The notes under the pieces were generated by a model. The model did not search any database. It saw nothing but the letters and a program-made list of their open reading frames with translations, and was not told the origin of the DNA. 64,000 bases of DNA from Rheinheimera soli (GTDB taxonomy: Bacteria; Pseudomonadota; Gammaproteobacteria; Enterobacterales; Alteromonadaceae), in the NCBI RefSeq assembly GCF_021290985.1, contig NZ_JAJOYU010000015.1, positions 46,880 to 110,879 on the forward strand. The letters are read 5' to 3'. Below, piece after piece: positions 9,018 through 18,322 of the stretch (position 1 is its first letter; each line of letters begins with the position of its first letter). The translations under genes were made by a program, and so were the position numbers.

Positions 9018-9439
9018 AAGTGCGTGATCAGAGAATCTTATTGGTTGACGATCTGGACTACAACAGACAGTTATTAAGACACAATCTGACGGCCTTATTT
9101 TCTCAGCACAATTTAAAGCACAAGGCCTTTAGCTATTTTCAGGCCCATAATGCTGCGTCCGCCCTGCTCACATTTAGTCAACAACAACCTGATCTGGTCT
9201 TCCTTGATATTGAATTACCGGACGGCTCCGGCATTGAACTGTTGAAACGCTTTAAACAGCAAAAGCCGGATTGTTTTGTTGTGATGGTCAGTGGTGTCAG
9301 TACACTGGACAATGTCAAAGCCAGTATAGCGGCAGGAGCGGCCTCTTTTGTCGTCAAACCTTTTAGCGCAGATAAAATTCTGGCTGTGTTAAAACAATTC
9401 GATCGTTATTTCGACAAAGTAGTAAACACAGCGGATTAA
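9002..9439 (+). CDS. Single-domain response regulator
   Basis: The 145-residue protein is a stand-alone receiver domain. Asp16-Asp17 (LLVDDLDYNRQ), phosphoacceptor Asp69 (FLDIELPDGSG), Ser97 and Lys119 (VVKPFSADK) are all in place. There is no output domain, so it likely acts by protein contact, perhaps accepting phosphate from the Hpt domain encoded just upstream. ATG at 9002 is chosen; an ATG at 8993 in the same frame is possible. Both overlap the upstream gene. Confidence 0.82.
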   Translation: MQNKIKVRDQRILLVDDLDYNRQLLRHNLTALFSQHNLKHKAFSYFQAHNAASALLTFSQQQPDLVFLDIELPDGSGIELLKRFKQQKPDCFVVMVSGVSTLDNVKASIAAGAASFVVKPFSADKILAVLKQFDRYFDKVVNTAD

Positions 9440-9480
9440 TGCTGTGTTTTCATTAGCTGCCCTGAAAAATCAGGGCTTTT
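9424..9480 (+). terminator. Two tandem terminators after the response regulators
   Basis: AAACACAGC (9424-9432) pairs with GCTGTGTTT (9441-9449) and overlaps the stop codon of the response regulator. A second stem, GCCCTG-aaaaat-CAGGGC followed by TTTT, lies at 9459-9480. The second overlaps the 3' end of motY on the other strand. Confidence 0.7.
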
Positions 9481-10336
9481 CCATTTGAATCACAACCCGA
9501 CGGTTTTTGGCGCGGCCTAATGAGCTTTCATTTGAAGCCACATGGCGTTTCTCACCTAAACCTTCAGTGCGAATTCTGCTTTCTTCCAAACCAAAGCTAA
9601 CCAGTTTGCTTTTGATTGAATCTGCACGTTTGATCGACAACTGTTCGTTCATCCAACGACCACCGTAAGAATCGCTATAAGCCTGAATATCTATACTTTC
9701 GATACTCTGATCATGCTTTAAATACTGTGCAATTTGCTCGAGGCGTTTTTTCGAGGCTTTGGTCAACTCGTCGCCACCCGACTCATAAGTCAACACAGTA
9801 AAAGCAATATCATCAAAGGTATAAGGCAACAATGCGCTGACGCATTGGGTAAATTGGTCCATAGCCCCAATAAAATGCACTGGATTCAGAGACACACTGA
9901 CCTTGTCGTAAGGGCTGTACCAATCGGAGAAATAAAAGGTCGGACTATAGCCTTGTTCCAGTTCCGTCAGCATAATCCAACTTTCAGCTTTACCTAAATC
10001 ACCATCAAACTGCTTCAGCATTTTCATACTGCTGATGGCTTTTGCCTGTTCACCCGGACGCCAGACCGGTGGTACTGACAAAACTTCAGCTAAAGCATAA
10101 TGATCCGGCAGGCGCAGCATGCTTAGCTCAAACTGCATATTCAACTCTTTCCCGGCCATACTTCTAAAAAAAGCTTCACCAAAATGAGGGATCGGATGAC
10201 TCAATTCGCACACTAAAGGCGAGTTTTGTTGTAAAGACCAGGTGGATTGGTCCAATGTAGCCGAATACTGACGCAATCCTGCTTCTGCCTGCGTAGCAGA
10301 AAGCAAAAACAGCACCAGCCAAAGCTTATATCGCAT
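9470..10336 (-). CDS. motY: Sodium-type flagellar motor protein MotY
   Basis: The 288-residue exported protein resembles MotY, a T-ring component that stabilises the PomA/PomB stator around the flagellar basal body. From ATG 10336 it starts [19 protein letters not shown], a clear signal peptide, with an AAAGGG ribosome site about eight bases upstream. The N-terminal MotY-specific domain (about 20-155) includes two cysteines ([20 protein letters not shown]). An OmpA-like peptidoglycan-binding domain follows ([51 protein letters not shown]). No other flagellar genes are in the window, which is usual for motY. Confidence 0.85.
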   Translation of the reverse strand: MRYKLWLVLFLLSATQAEAGLRQYSATLDQSTWSLQQNSPLVCELSHPIPHFGEAFFRSMAGKELNMQFELSMLRLPDHYALAEVLSVPPVWRPGEQAKAISSMKMLKQFDGDLGKAESWIMLTELEQGYSPTFYFSDWYSPYDKVSVSLNPVHFIGAMDQFTQCVSALLPYTFDDIAFTVLTYESGGDELTKASKKRLEQIAQYLKHDQSIESIDIQAYSDSYGGRWMNEQLSIKRADSIKSKLVSFGLEESRIRTEGLGEKRHVASNESSLGRAKNRRVVIQMEKP

Positions 10337-10466
10337 AGGTTTCCCTTTTTTCATCTCAACACTCGTTGTTTTTTCAACTTCAACCCAGACAAACAAGGTA
10401 CTCAAACAAGACGCTTTGCAATTTCTTTGGCATAATACCTGCCAATCTTATCAGGACACAGGTCTT

Positions 10467-11144
10467 ATGACTCAAGCTTTACATCCGTTAGCACAACGTT
10501 TTCGTGGCTACTTCCCTGTTGTTATCGACGTAGAAACCGCAGGCTTTAATGCAAAAACAGATGCATTGTTAGAAATCGCTGCAACTTTGTTGACTATAGA
10601 CGAAAAAGGCATGCTTGTTCCAAGCCAAACTTTGCATTTTCATATTGAACCTTTTGAGGGTGCCAACATGGAAGCAAGCTCATTGGCTTTTAATGGTATA
10701 GACCCCTACAACCCGCTTCGTGGCGCCGTTTCAGAGCGAGAAGCCCTGACTGAAATTTGCCGTGCTGTACGTAAAGCTCAGAAGGATGCAGACTGCCAAC
10801 GTGCTGTAGTCGTCGCTCATAATGCTGCTTTTGACCAAGGTTTTTTAAATGCAGCTATTGATCGAATTAAATTAAAACGCTCACCTTTTCACGCTTTTGT
10901 GTCTTTTGATACCACAACCTTGTCGGCATTGGCTTTAGGTCAGACCGTTTTAGCAAAAGCCTGTAAACAAGCAGGTATTGATTTTGATAACAAAGAAGCC
11001 CACAGCGCTTTGTATGACACAGAACGCACGGCTGAACTGTTTTGCTACATAGTCAACCGCTGGCATCAACTCGGCGGCTGGCCGCCACCTATGCTGATGG
11101 ATGATTGTGAACCGGAAAAAAGTACCGAATCCGATCCGGCTTGA
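10467..11144 (+). CDS. rnt: Ribonuclease T
   Basis: RNase T is a 3'-5' exoribonuclease of the DEDD family that trims tRNA and other stable RNAs. The 225-residue protein from ATG 10467 has the three Exo motifs: [10 protein letters not shown] (Asp and Glu), [10 protein letters not shown] (Asp), and [13 protein letters not shown] (His and Asp). Length agrees with E. coli (215). It diverges from motY with about 130 bp between start codons, and converges on grxD. The rnt/grxD/sodB neighbourhood is shared with E. coli. Confidence 0.95.
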   Translation: MTQALHPLAQRFRGYFPVVIDVETAGFNAKTDALLEIAATLLTIDEKGMLVPSQTLHFHIEPFEGANMEASSLAFNGIDPYNPLRGAVSEREALTEICRAVRKAQKDADCQRAVVVAHNAAFDQGFLNAAIDRIKLKRSPFHAFVSFDTTTLSALALGQTVLAKACKQAGIDFDNKEAHSALYDTERTAELFCYIVNRWHQLGGWPPPMLMDDCEPEKSTESDPA

Positions 11145-11179
11145 TCGACCCGACTTTATGAATACAGATGTAGAAATAC

Positions 11180-11203
11180 AAAAGGCAGCCTAGGCTGCCT
11201 TTT
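11180..11203. terminator. Bidirectional terminator between rnt and grxD
   Basis: AAAAGGCAGCC and its complement are separated by two bases, making a perfect palindrome with a T run on each strand. It lies between two convergent genes. Confidence 0.88.
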
Positions 11204-11219
11204 TGCTTCAAACGTAAAG

Positions 11220-11558
11220 TTACTCTGCGCTTTCGCTGCTGTGCTTAGCGGCAGTTTCATTAATTAACGGCTGCAATTCACCACGCTGGAACATTTCCAG
11301 AATAATGTCACAACCACCAATCAGCTCACCTTCCACCCATAACTGCGGGAAAGTTGGCCAGTTGGCATATTTTGGTAATTCAGCACGGATATCCGGGTTT
11401 TGCAGAATGTCGACAAACGCAAAAGGTTGGCCACATGCAATCAGGGCTTGAGAAGCCTGAGCTGAAAAACCGCAACTCGGGAATTTCGGCGAACCTTTCA
11501 TATACAGAATGATTGGATTGTCAGCCAACTGTTGTTCAATTTTCTCAATGGTTTCCAT
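11220..11558 (-). CDS. grxD: Monothiol glutaredoxin Grx4
   Basis: The 112-residue protein is a CGFS-type monothiol glutaredoxin, which carries a bridging [2Fe-2S] cluster with glutathione and works in iron-sulfur delivery. The motif KFPSCGFSAQA is at about residues 24-34. WPTFPQLWVEGELIGGCDI is the glutathione-binding part. It diverges from sodB. Confidence 0.95.
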   Translation of the reverse strand: METIEKIEQQLADNPIILYMKGSPKFPSCGFSAQASQALIACGQPFAFVDILQNPDIRAELPKYANWPTFPQLWVEGELIGGCDIILEMFQRGELQPLINETAAKHSSESAE

Positions 11559-11703
11559 CTTCAGCCTCTGGCACTACTGGGTTTAAAAATTTGTCTCATT
11601 TTACGCTGAGTTCGTTCATTTCGCACTTGAGATTTTACAAAGTGCCCCAAGAATATGGGGAGCAGACACTTGCATTGCAATAAGCTCAGGCTGTGAAATT
11701 TAC

Positions 11704-11741
11704 GACTAAAACTTGAGTAATTTAGTCGGGTTTTGTAGTCT
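11704..11741 (+). promoter_or_regulatory. sodB promoter with overlapping inverted repeat
   Basis: A -35-like TTGAGT (11713-11718) and a -10-like TAGTCT (11736-11741) are 17 bases apart. A perfect inverted repeat GACTAAA (11704-11710) and TTTAGTC (11721-11727) brackets the -35 element, the geometry of an operator. The regulator is unknown. Confidence 0.42.
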
Positions 11742-11783
11742 ACGCGATGCAGACCCCATAAACAACGCCTACGGAGAACTACA

Positions 11784-12368
11784 ATGGCTTTCGAATTACC
11801 AGCATTACCTTTCGCAAAAGACGCATTATTACCACACATCTCTCCTGAAACTCTGGATTATCACCACGGCAAACACCATAACGCCTATGTTGTGAAGCTG
11901 AATTCATTAGTTGAAGGTACTGAATTTGCCGGTAAGTCTTTAGAAGACATCATCCGTACTTCTCAGGGTCCGGTCTTTAACAACGCGGCTCAGATTTGGA
12001 ACCACACCTTTTACTGGAACTGCTTATCACCAAATGGTGGCGGTGAACCAACTGGCGCTTTAGCTGCTGCAATTACTGCACAGTGGGGCTCTTTTGCTGC
12101 ATTCCAGACTGCTTTTAATGACAAAGCAGTTAACAACTTCGGTTCAAGCTGGACCTGGTTAGTGAAAAAAGCGGACGGTTCTTTAGATATCGTCAACACC
12201 AGCAACGCTGGCACGCCACTGACTGACAGCTCAGTGACTGCACTGATGACTGTGGATCTGTGGGAACATGCCTACTACATCGATTTCCGCAATGCACGTC
12301 CAACTTACTTAAATGCCTTCTGGGCATTAATCAACTGGGAATTTGCTGCGAAAAACTTCGCTGCTTAA
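11784..12368 (+). CDS. sodB: Superoxide dismutase [Fe]
   Basis: The 194-residue enzyme dismutates superoxide in the cytoplasm. Metal ligands are His27 (LDYHHGKHH), His74 (AQIWNHTFYW), Asp158 and His162 (DLWEHAYYIDF). Gln70 next to the active site is typical of the iron rather than the manganese form. Start ATG 11784 has a GGAG site upstream. No signal peptide is seen. Confidence 0.97.
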   Translation: MAFELPALPFAKDALLPHISPETLDYHHGKHHNAYVVKLNSLVEGTEFAGKSLEDIIRTSQGPVFNNAAQIWNHTFYWNCLSPNGGGEPTGALAAAITAQWGSFAAFQTAFNDKAVNNFGSSWTWLVKKADGSLDIVNTSNAGTPLTDSSVTALMTVDLWEHAYYIDFRNARPTYLNAFWALINWEFAAKNFAA

Positions 12369-12390
12369 TTTGCTGTTGTTGTAAATCCTC

Positions 12391-12415
12391 AAGCCCGGCT
12401 CGCCGGGCTTTTTCT
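12391..12415 (+). terminator. Terminator after sodB
   Basis: AAGCCCGG (12391-12398) and CCGGGCTT (12403-12410) form a GC-rich stem with a four-base loop followed by a T run. Confidence 0.92.
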
Positions 12416-12598
12416 TTGTCCCCAATTAAAAACCAGACTCTATCCAGGCTCAACTCTGCTGTTCTGTTCACTCATCGCTACAAAAAAAATTCATATTTTT
12501 CTGTGAATTAGTTGAGCGAAGCGCTTTTTTACTGTCTAACCTTACATCAGTGGCTTTATTTGCATTCAGTTCCCACAGACCAGTTTCGGAGGTGCACT

Positions 12599-14521
12599 AT
12601 GGGCATTTTTGAGCACTACAAATCTAGATACGAAGCAGCCAAAGAAGAGGAATACAGCATTCAGGAATATCTGGAGCTGTGTAAAAAAGACAAAAGTTGT
12701 TATGCAAGCGCTGCCGAGCGTTTGTTAATGGCCATAGGTCAGCCTGAGCTGATTGACACAGCACAGGACTCTAAACTCAGCCGCCTGTTTTCCAATCGCG
12801 TTATTGGCCGTTATCCGGCTTTTGCCGAGTTTTATGGCATGGAGGATGCGATAGAACAAATTGTGTCCTACCTGAAACACTCAGCTCAGGGCCTGGAAGA
12901 GCGCAAACAAATTCTGTACCTGTTAGGCCCTGTAGGTGGCGGTAAATCATCCTTAGCTGAAAAGCTAAAATCGCTGATGCAGCAAGTGCCTGTCTATTAC
13001 ATTAAAGGTTCACCTGTTTACGACAGCCCTTTGTGTCTGTTTGATGTCAACGAAGATGGCAATATTCTGGAACAGGAATACGGCATCCCCAAACGTTACC
13101 TGAAAACCATTATGTCGCCCTGGGCCAGTAAACGCCTGCATGAATTCAACGGCGATATCAGCCAGTTTAAAGTGGTAAAAAAATACCCTTCTATTCTGGA
13201 TCAAATCTGTATTGCTAAAACTGAGCCTGGAGATGAAAACAATCAGGACATAGCATCCTTGGTAGGTAAAGTGGATATCCGCCAGTTGGAGCATTTTGCT
13301 CAAAACGATCCGGATGCCTACGCCTATTCAGGCGCTTTATGCCGTGCCAATCAGGGCCTGATGGAGTTTGTTGAGATGTTTAAAGCGCCTATTAAAGTGC
13401 TGCATCCATTGTTAACTGCGACTCAGGAAGGTAATTACAACGGCACCGAAGGTTTAGCCGCCCTGCCCTTTGAAGGCATTATTCTGGCACACAGTAATGA
13501 GTCGGAATGGCAAACCTTTCGTAACAACAAAAACAACGAGGCCTTTTTAGACAGGGTCTATATTGTCAAAGTGCCTTATTGCCTGCGGGTGTCTGAAGAA
13601 GTCAAAATTTACGAAAAACTGCTGGAGCACAGTGAATTAAAAATCGCACCATGCTCTCCTGCGACTTTAACCTCGCTGGCACAATTTGCCGTGTTGTCGC
13701 GTTTAAAAGCACCAGAGAACTCCAGCTTGTATTCCAAAATGCGGGTGTATGATGGCGAAAGCTTAAAAGACACAGACCCTAAAGCGAAGTCTTACCAGGA
13801 GTACCGCGATTATGCTGGCGTAGACGAAGGCATGTCGGGCTTATCCACCCGCTTTGCCTTCAAAATTTTGTCGCGGGTGTTTAACTTTGACTCAACCGAA
13901 GTGGCCGCAAATCCTGTGCATTTGTTTTATGTGCTGGAGCAGCAAATAGAGCGGGAGCAATTCCCGTCCGATGTGTCAGAGCGTTATCTGGAGCATTTAA
14001 AAGGCTACTTAATTCCGAAATACATAGAGTTTATTGGCAAAGAAATTCAAACCGCTTATTTAGAATCCTACTCTGAATATGGCCAGAATATTTTTGACCG
14101 TTATGTCATTTATGCAGACTTCTGGATCCAGGATCAGGAATACCGTGACCCGGAAACCGGTCAGTTGTTTGACAGAGCTGCGCTGAATGCTGAGCTTGAG
14201 AAAATTGAAAAGCCGGCAGGCATCAGCAATCCAAAAGATTTCCGCAATGAAATCGTCAATTTTGTGCTGCGGGCCAAAGCCAAAAATAATGGCAAAAATC
14301 CAACCTGGACCAGCTATGAAAAACTTCGCACTGTGATAGAGAAAAAGATGTTCTCCAGCACCGAAGAGCTGTTGCCTGTGATTTCCTTTAATGCCAAAAC
14401 CTCCACAGACGATCAGAAAAAACATGATGATTTTGTCGACCGGATGATGGAGAAAGGCTACACCCGTAAACAAGTGCGCTTACTGAGCGAGTGGTATTTA
14501 CGGGTTCGCAAATCGCAGTAA
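12599..14521 (+). CDS. prkA: PrkA-family serine protein kinase (YeaG)
   Basis: PrkA/YeaG is an AAA+-like protein kinase of the stationary-phase and nitrogen-starvation response. From ATG 12599 (MGIFEHYKSRYEAAKEEE), preceded by a strong GGAGGT, it has 640 residues against 644 in E. coli. The P-loop GPVGGGKS is at 110-117. The C-terminal PrkA domain follows the ATPase part. It is the first gene of an operon with yeaH and ycgB homologues, an arrangement conserved widely. Upstream residues in the open frame are not family-like. Confidence 0.95.
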   Translation: MGIFEHYKSRYEAAKEEEYSIQEYLELCKKDKSCYASAAERLLMAIGQPELIDTAQDSKLSRLFSNRVIGRYPAFAEFYGMEDAIEQIVSYLKHSAQGLEERKQILYLLGPVGGGKSSLAEKLKSLMQQVPVYYIKGSPVYDSPLCLFDVNEDGNILEQEYGIPKRYLKTIMSPWASKRLHEFNGDISQFKVVKKYPSILDQICIAKTEPGDENNQDIASLVGKVDIRQLEHFAQNDPDAYAYSGALCRANQGLMEFVEMFKAPIKVLHPLLTATQEGNYNGTEGLAALPFEGIILAHSNESEWQTFRNNKNNEAFLDRVYIVKVPYCLRVSEEVKIYEKLLEHSELKIAPCSPATLTSLAQFAVLSRLKAPENSSLYSKMRVYDGESLKDTDPKAKSYQEYRDYAGVDEGMSGLSTRFAFKILSRVFNFDSTEVAANPVHLFYVLEQQIEREQFPSDVSERYLEHLKGYLIPKYIEFIGKEIQTAYLESYSEYGQNIFDRYVIYADFWIQDQEYRDPETGQLFDRAALNAELEKIEKPAGISNPKDFRNEIVNFVLRAKAKNNGKNPTWTSYEKLRTVIEKKMFSSTEELLPVISFNAKTSTDDQKKHDDFVDRMMEKGYTRKQVRLLSEWYLRVRKSQ

Positions 14522-14542
14522 GGTCAGAGCCTTGGAGGTTGT

Positions 14543-15811
14543 ATGGCGCATTTTATTGACCGACGCTTAAATGGCAAAAACAAAAGTGCTGTCAACCGAC
14601 AGCGCTTTATTCGCCGCTACAAGCAGCAAATTAAACAAGCTGTGTCCGATGCCATCAGCAAACGCAGTGTCACTGATATCAACAACGGTGAAAAAGTCTC
14701 TATTCCCGGCAAAGACATTACCGAACCTTTTTTCCATCAAGGTCAGGGCGGCCACAGAGAGCGGGTGCATCCGGGCAATGACCAATTCAGCCCAGGCGAT
14801 AAAATCAAACGACCTCAAGGCGGACAAGGCGGTGGTTCAGGTCAGGGCGATGCTAGTGCAGATGGTGAAGGTGAAGACGAGTTTGTATTTTCGATTTCTA
14901 AAGACGAATACCTGGATTTGTTGTTTGAAGATTTAGAACTGCCCAATTTGAAAAAAAACCAGTTAGATAAGCTGGTGCAGTACAAAAATGTGCGGGCTGG
15001 TTTTCGCTCTGAAGGCGTGCCGACCAATATTGATATAGTGCGATCACTGCAAGGCTCACTCGCCCGCCGTGTCGCTATGACAGCAGGCAAAAAACGCGAA
15101 TTGCATGAACTGGAGGCCAAATTAGCCTTAGTCGAAGCAGAGCCAGTGCCGGACCAGCATCAACTAATGGCACTGCGCGAACAAATTGAGCTGCTTGAAA
15201 AACGAATAGGTGCAGTACCTTTTATCGACAGCTTTGATTTACGCTTTCGCAATTTTCAGAAGCGCCCTGAACCAACCAGTAAGGCGGTGATGTTTTGCCT
15301 GATGGATGTGTCGGGTTCTATGGATCAGGCGACCAAGGACATGGCCAAACGTTTTTATATTCTGCTCTATATGTTTTTAAGCCGCAGCTATAAAAATGTC
15401 GAAGTAGTCTATATCCGCCACCATACCCAGGCCAAGGAAGTAGACGAACAAGAGTTTTTTTATTCACAAGAAACAGGCGGCACTATAGTGTCCAGTGCGC
15501 TAAAAATGATGGCCGATATTGTCAAAGACAGATATGACCCGGCCGAGTGGAATATCTACGCAGCTCAGGCCTCAGACGGCGATAACTGGGCCGATGACAG
15601 CCCGCAATGCGCCGATTTACTGGCACAACAAATTTTGCCTTTTGTGCGTTATTACGCCTATATCGAAATCACGCCACGCCCCCACCAAAGCCTGTGGCTG
15701 GAGTACGAAAAATTGCAGCAAAGTTTTGATAACTTTGCCATTCAGCCGATACGGCAAGTAGCAGACATCTATCCTGTGTTTCGCGAACTTTTCAAAAAAC
15801 AGGCCGCTTAG
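14543..15811 (+). CDS. yeaH: YeaH/YhbH family protein (DUF444)
   Basis: The 422-residue protein belongs to the DUF444 family that always accompanies PrkA. The N-terminus ([26 protein letters not shown]) is diagnostic. A glycine-rich segment (about 90-110) precedes the core. A von Willebrand A-like part contains MDVSGSMD near residue 255, a MIDAS-type DxSGS motif. A GGAGG site lies eight bases before the ATG. It is 21 bp from prkA and 23 bp from the ycgB homologue. Confidence 0.93.
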   Translation: MAHFIDRRLNGKNKSAVNRQRFIRRYKQQIKQAVSDAISKRSVTDINNGEKVSIPGKDITEPFFHQGQGGHRERVHPGNDQFSPGDKIKRPQGGQGGGSGQGDASADGEGEDEFVFSISKDEYLDLLFEDLELPNLKKNQLDKLVQYKNVRAGFRSEGVPTNIDIVRSLQGSLARRVAMTAGKKRELHELEAKLALVEAEPVPDQHQLMALREQIELLEKRIGAVPFIDSFDLRFRNFQKRPEPTSKAVMFCLMDVSGSMDQATKDMAKRFYILLYMFLSRSYKNVEVVYIRHHTQAKEVDEQEFFYSQETGGTIVSSALKMMADIVKDRYDPAEWNIYAAQASDGDNWADDSPQCADLLAQQILPFVRYYAYIEITPRPHQSLWLEYEKLQQSFDNFAIQPIRQVADIYPVFRELFKKQAA

Positions 15812-15834
15812 CTACTGACTTCAGGGAGTTGCTT

Positions 15835-17337
15835 ATGTCTTCTGTTGAACAAAAACAACCTTTATCCGACGGCCCGGACTGGAGCTTTGAATTATTAGGC
15901 CAGTATCAGGCAGAAATTGAACGGGTCGCCAAACTATACAAACTGGACACCTACCCCAACCAGATTGAAGTCATTACGGCCGAACAAATGATGGATGCCT
16001 ATTCCAGTGTCGGCATGCCTATTGGTTATAACCACTGGTCCTATGGCAAAAAATTTATTCAAACCGAACAAAACTACAAACGTGGTTTTATGGGGCTGGC
16101 GTATGAGATTGTCATTAACTCCAACCCCTGTATTGCGTATCTGATGGAAGAAAACACTATGACAATGCAGGCGCTGGTGATGGCGCATGCCTGTTATGGC
16201 CACAACTCTTTTTTTAAAAACAATTACTTATTTCGTACCTGGACCGATGCATCATCCATTATCGATTATCTGGTATTTGCCAAGCAGTACTTAAGTCACT
16301 GCGAAGAAAAATACGGCATCAGCGAAGTGGAAGATATGCTGGATTCCTGCCATGCGCTGATGAATTACGGCGTCGACAGATACAAAAGGCCACAAAAAAT
16401 TTCGATGGATGAAGAGCAAAAACGCCAGAAAGACCGTGAAGCTTACCTGCAGTCTCAGGTGAATCAGCTGTGGAAAACCATTCCGAATAAAGGCGATTTA
16501 TCGGCAGAGCATGAGTACCGTTTTCCATCTGAACCCCAGGAAAACATTTTGTACTTTATTGAAAAAAATGCCCCACTACTCAAACCCTGGCAACGTGAAG
16601 TAGTGCGTATAGTGCGGAAAATTTCGCAGTACTTTTATCCACAAAAACAAACCCAGGTGATGAATGAAGGCTGGGCGACCTTCTGGCATTACACTATTTT
16701 GCAGCATCTGTATCAGGAGAATCTGGTGACGGATAAATTCATTCTGGAAGTGCTGCATAACCACACCAATGTAGTGTTTCAGCCTGAATACAACAGCAAG
16801 TATTATTCAGGTATTAACCCTTATGCGTTGGGTTACGCCATGTTTACCGACTTGCGCCGTATTTGCGAGCAACCGACTGAAGAAGACAAAGAATGGTTTC
16901 CGGATATTGCAGGCTCGGATTGGCTGGAAACTTTGCATTTTGCCATGCAGAATTTTAAAGATGAGAGTTTTATCAGCCAGTATTTATCGCCAAAAATTAT
17001 CCGTGATTTTCATTTGTTTGCCATTACAGATGATGACAAAGAAAGCACGCTGGAAGTAGCTGCCATTCATAACGCTGAAGGCTACCAGCAAATCCGCCAG
17101 ACTTTGTCGGCTCAATACAATTTAAGCAATATTGAACCTAACATTCAGGTGTACAGCGCGGATATCACAGGGGATCGCAGCTTAACCTTGAGATTTATTC
17201 CTAACAAACGTATTCCACTGGCAGATAATTTCCAACAGGTACTGAAGCATGTACACCGGCTTTGGGGCTTTAATGTGCAACTGGAGCAACTAAACGATGA
17301 TGGTAGCGTAAAACTATTAGGTAGCTGCCCGCTTTAG
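15835..17337 (+). CDS. ycgB: SpoVR family protein (YcgB)
   Basis: The 500-residue protein matches the SpoVR/YcgB family. The family segments WSYGKKF, AYLMEENTMTMQALVMAHACYGHNSFF, MNEGWATFWHY and NPYALGYAMF are all visible. ATG 15835 has a GGGAG site; the longer frame begins with a TTG two codons earlier. Its biochemical role is not established; it is the third member of the PrkA-YeaH-SpoVR operon and likely works in the same signalling pathway. Confidence 0.93.
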   Translation: MSSVEQKQPLSDGPDWSFELLGQYQAEIERVAKLYKLDTYPNQIEVITAEQMMDAYSSVGMPIGYNHWSYGKKFIQTEQNYKRGFMGLAYEIVINSNPCIAYLMEENTMTMQALVMAHACYGHNSFFKNNYLFRTWTDASSIIDYLVFAKQYLSHCEEKYGISEVEDMLDSCHALMNYGVDRYKRPQKISMDEEQKRQKDREAYLQSQVNQLWKTIPNKGDLSAEHEYRFPSEPQENILYFIEKNAPLLKPWQREVVRIVRKISQYFYPQKQTQVMNEGWATFWHYTILQHLYQENLVTDKFILEVLHNHTNVVFQPEYNSKYYSGINPYALGYAMFTDLRRICEQPTEEDKEWFPDIAGSDWLETLHFAMQNFKDESFISQYLSPKIIRDFHLFAITDDDKESTLEVAAIHNAEGYQQIRQTLSAQYNLSNIEPNIQVYSADITGDRSLTLRFIPNKRIPLADNFQQVLKHVHRLWGFNVQLEQLNDDGSVKLLGSCPL

Positions 17338-17366
17338 ATTCTAAAGATGCAGGGCAGCTGTGGTTT
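17323..17366 (+). terminator. Compound hairpin at the end of the prkA operon
   Basis: AGCTGCCC (17323-17330) and GGGCAGCT (17352-17359) form an outer stem. CTTTAG-att-CTAAAG (17332-17346) forms an inner hairpin. A short T-rich tail follows. The structure includes the stop codon of the SpoVR gene. Confidence 0.55.
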
Positions 17367-18322
17367 TATTCAGCTTTAGTAATGCAGTTACGCCCTGCCG
17401 CCTTGGATTGATACAAAGCCTTATCCGCAGCTTCCAGCCAGTCACGATACTCGCCCATATCTGGGTTGTGTTCGGCCACGCCAATACTAACGGTCACCCT
17501 CAATATTTGCTGATTGTATTCCACCGCCATAGCTTCAACATTTTTGCGCAGCCGTTCGGCAAAAAACATCGCTTGATCCACTGTAGTATCAAGCAACAAC
17601 ACGGCAAACTCTTCACCGCCATAGCGGCCAGCCACATCAGTGCTGCGCAGATTTTTTTTCACAGCCGCCGCAACCTGTTGGATCACTGCATCACCAGCAG
17701 CATGGCCGTAGGTATCATTCACCCGCTTAAAGTGATCGATATCGCACATCAGTAAAGTACTGTGATGGCCGCTGCGTTTGATGCGTTTGTATTCATTAAT
17801 CAGCGCCTCTTCCCAGAAGCCTCTGTTATTTAAGCTGGTCAGGAAGTCGGTTTTGGATAAAGTGCGTAACTGTCCATTCATCGACTCCAGCTCTAGCCTG
17901 CTGACAGCAACGTCTGTGACGTCATAAATAATAAGACAAAGGTGAGTGACTTTGCCCATAGTATCGCTCAGCGGAAATATGGTGCTGTTTTGATACATAT
18001 ATTCAGCAGAACCTGTAATAGGCCGGTAGTTACGGAATTTAAAAATATAAGGCCGCTGCTCCCAAATGGTGAAAGCGCGGTTCTTCAGTAAAATCACCGG
18101 ATCACATTTGCGTCTTAGCCAGTCTTCATCAATTTCGGAGAATAAATCAAACAGATATCTGTCGCGCACCTGACGGGGCGTGAGGCCACTGTGGTTCTCC
18201 ATAAAGCCGTTCCACACCTGAATGCGGTAATCAGCAGATAACACCACCAGACCAACGTCAACCGTTTGGAACATGTCCATTAACCAGTGGATTTCGGATA
18301 CATCTACGTTGTTTTGTGACAT
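17366..18322 (-). CDS. PAS-GGDEF diguanylate cyclase
   Basis: The 318-residue protein has a PAS domain (about 10-125) and a GGDEF domain (about 155-318). The active-site motif RYGGEEFAV is intact, and an RSTD inhibitory-site motif lies five residues before it. It should therefore make c-di-GMP and be product-inhibited. No membrane segment is present. Its ATG directly follows the stop codon of the upstream receiver/CheC-like gene, with a GGAAG site inside that gene's end. The two are almost surely co-transcribed and functionally linked. Confidence 0.93.
   Translation of the reverse strand: MSQNNVDVSEIHWLMDMFQTVDVGLVVLSADYRIQVWNGFMENHSGLTPRQVRDRYLFDLFSEIDEDWLRRKCDPVILLKNRAFTIWEQRPYIFKFRNYRPITGSAEYMYQNSTIFPLSDTMGKVTHLCLIIYDVTDVAVSRLELESMNGQLRTLSKTDFLTSLNNRGFWEEALINEYKRIKRSGHHSTLLMCDIDHFKRVNDTYGHAAGDAVIQQVAAAVKKNLRSTDVAGRYGGEEFAVLLLDTTVDQAMFFAERLRKNVEAMAVEYNQQILRVTVSIGVAEHNPDMGEYRDWLEAADKALYQSKAAGRNCITKAE

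Noticed and set aside
12551..12567. Sigma-54 promoter before prkA (TGGCTTTATTTGCA)
   Set aside because: The GG and GC elements are 8 bases apart, not 10 as the -24/-12 promoter requires.
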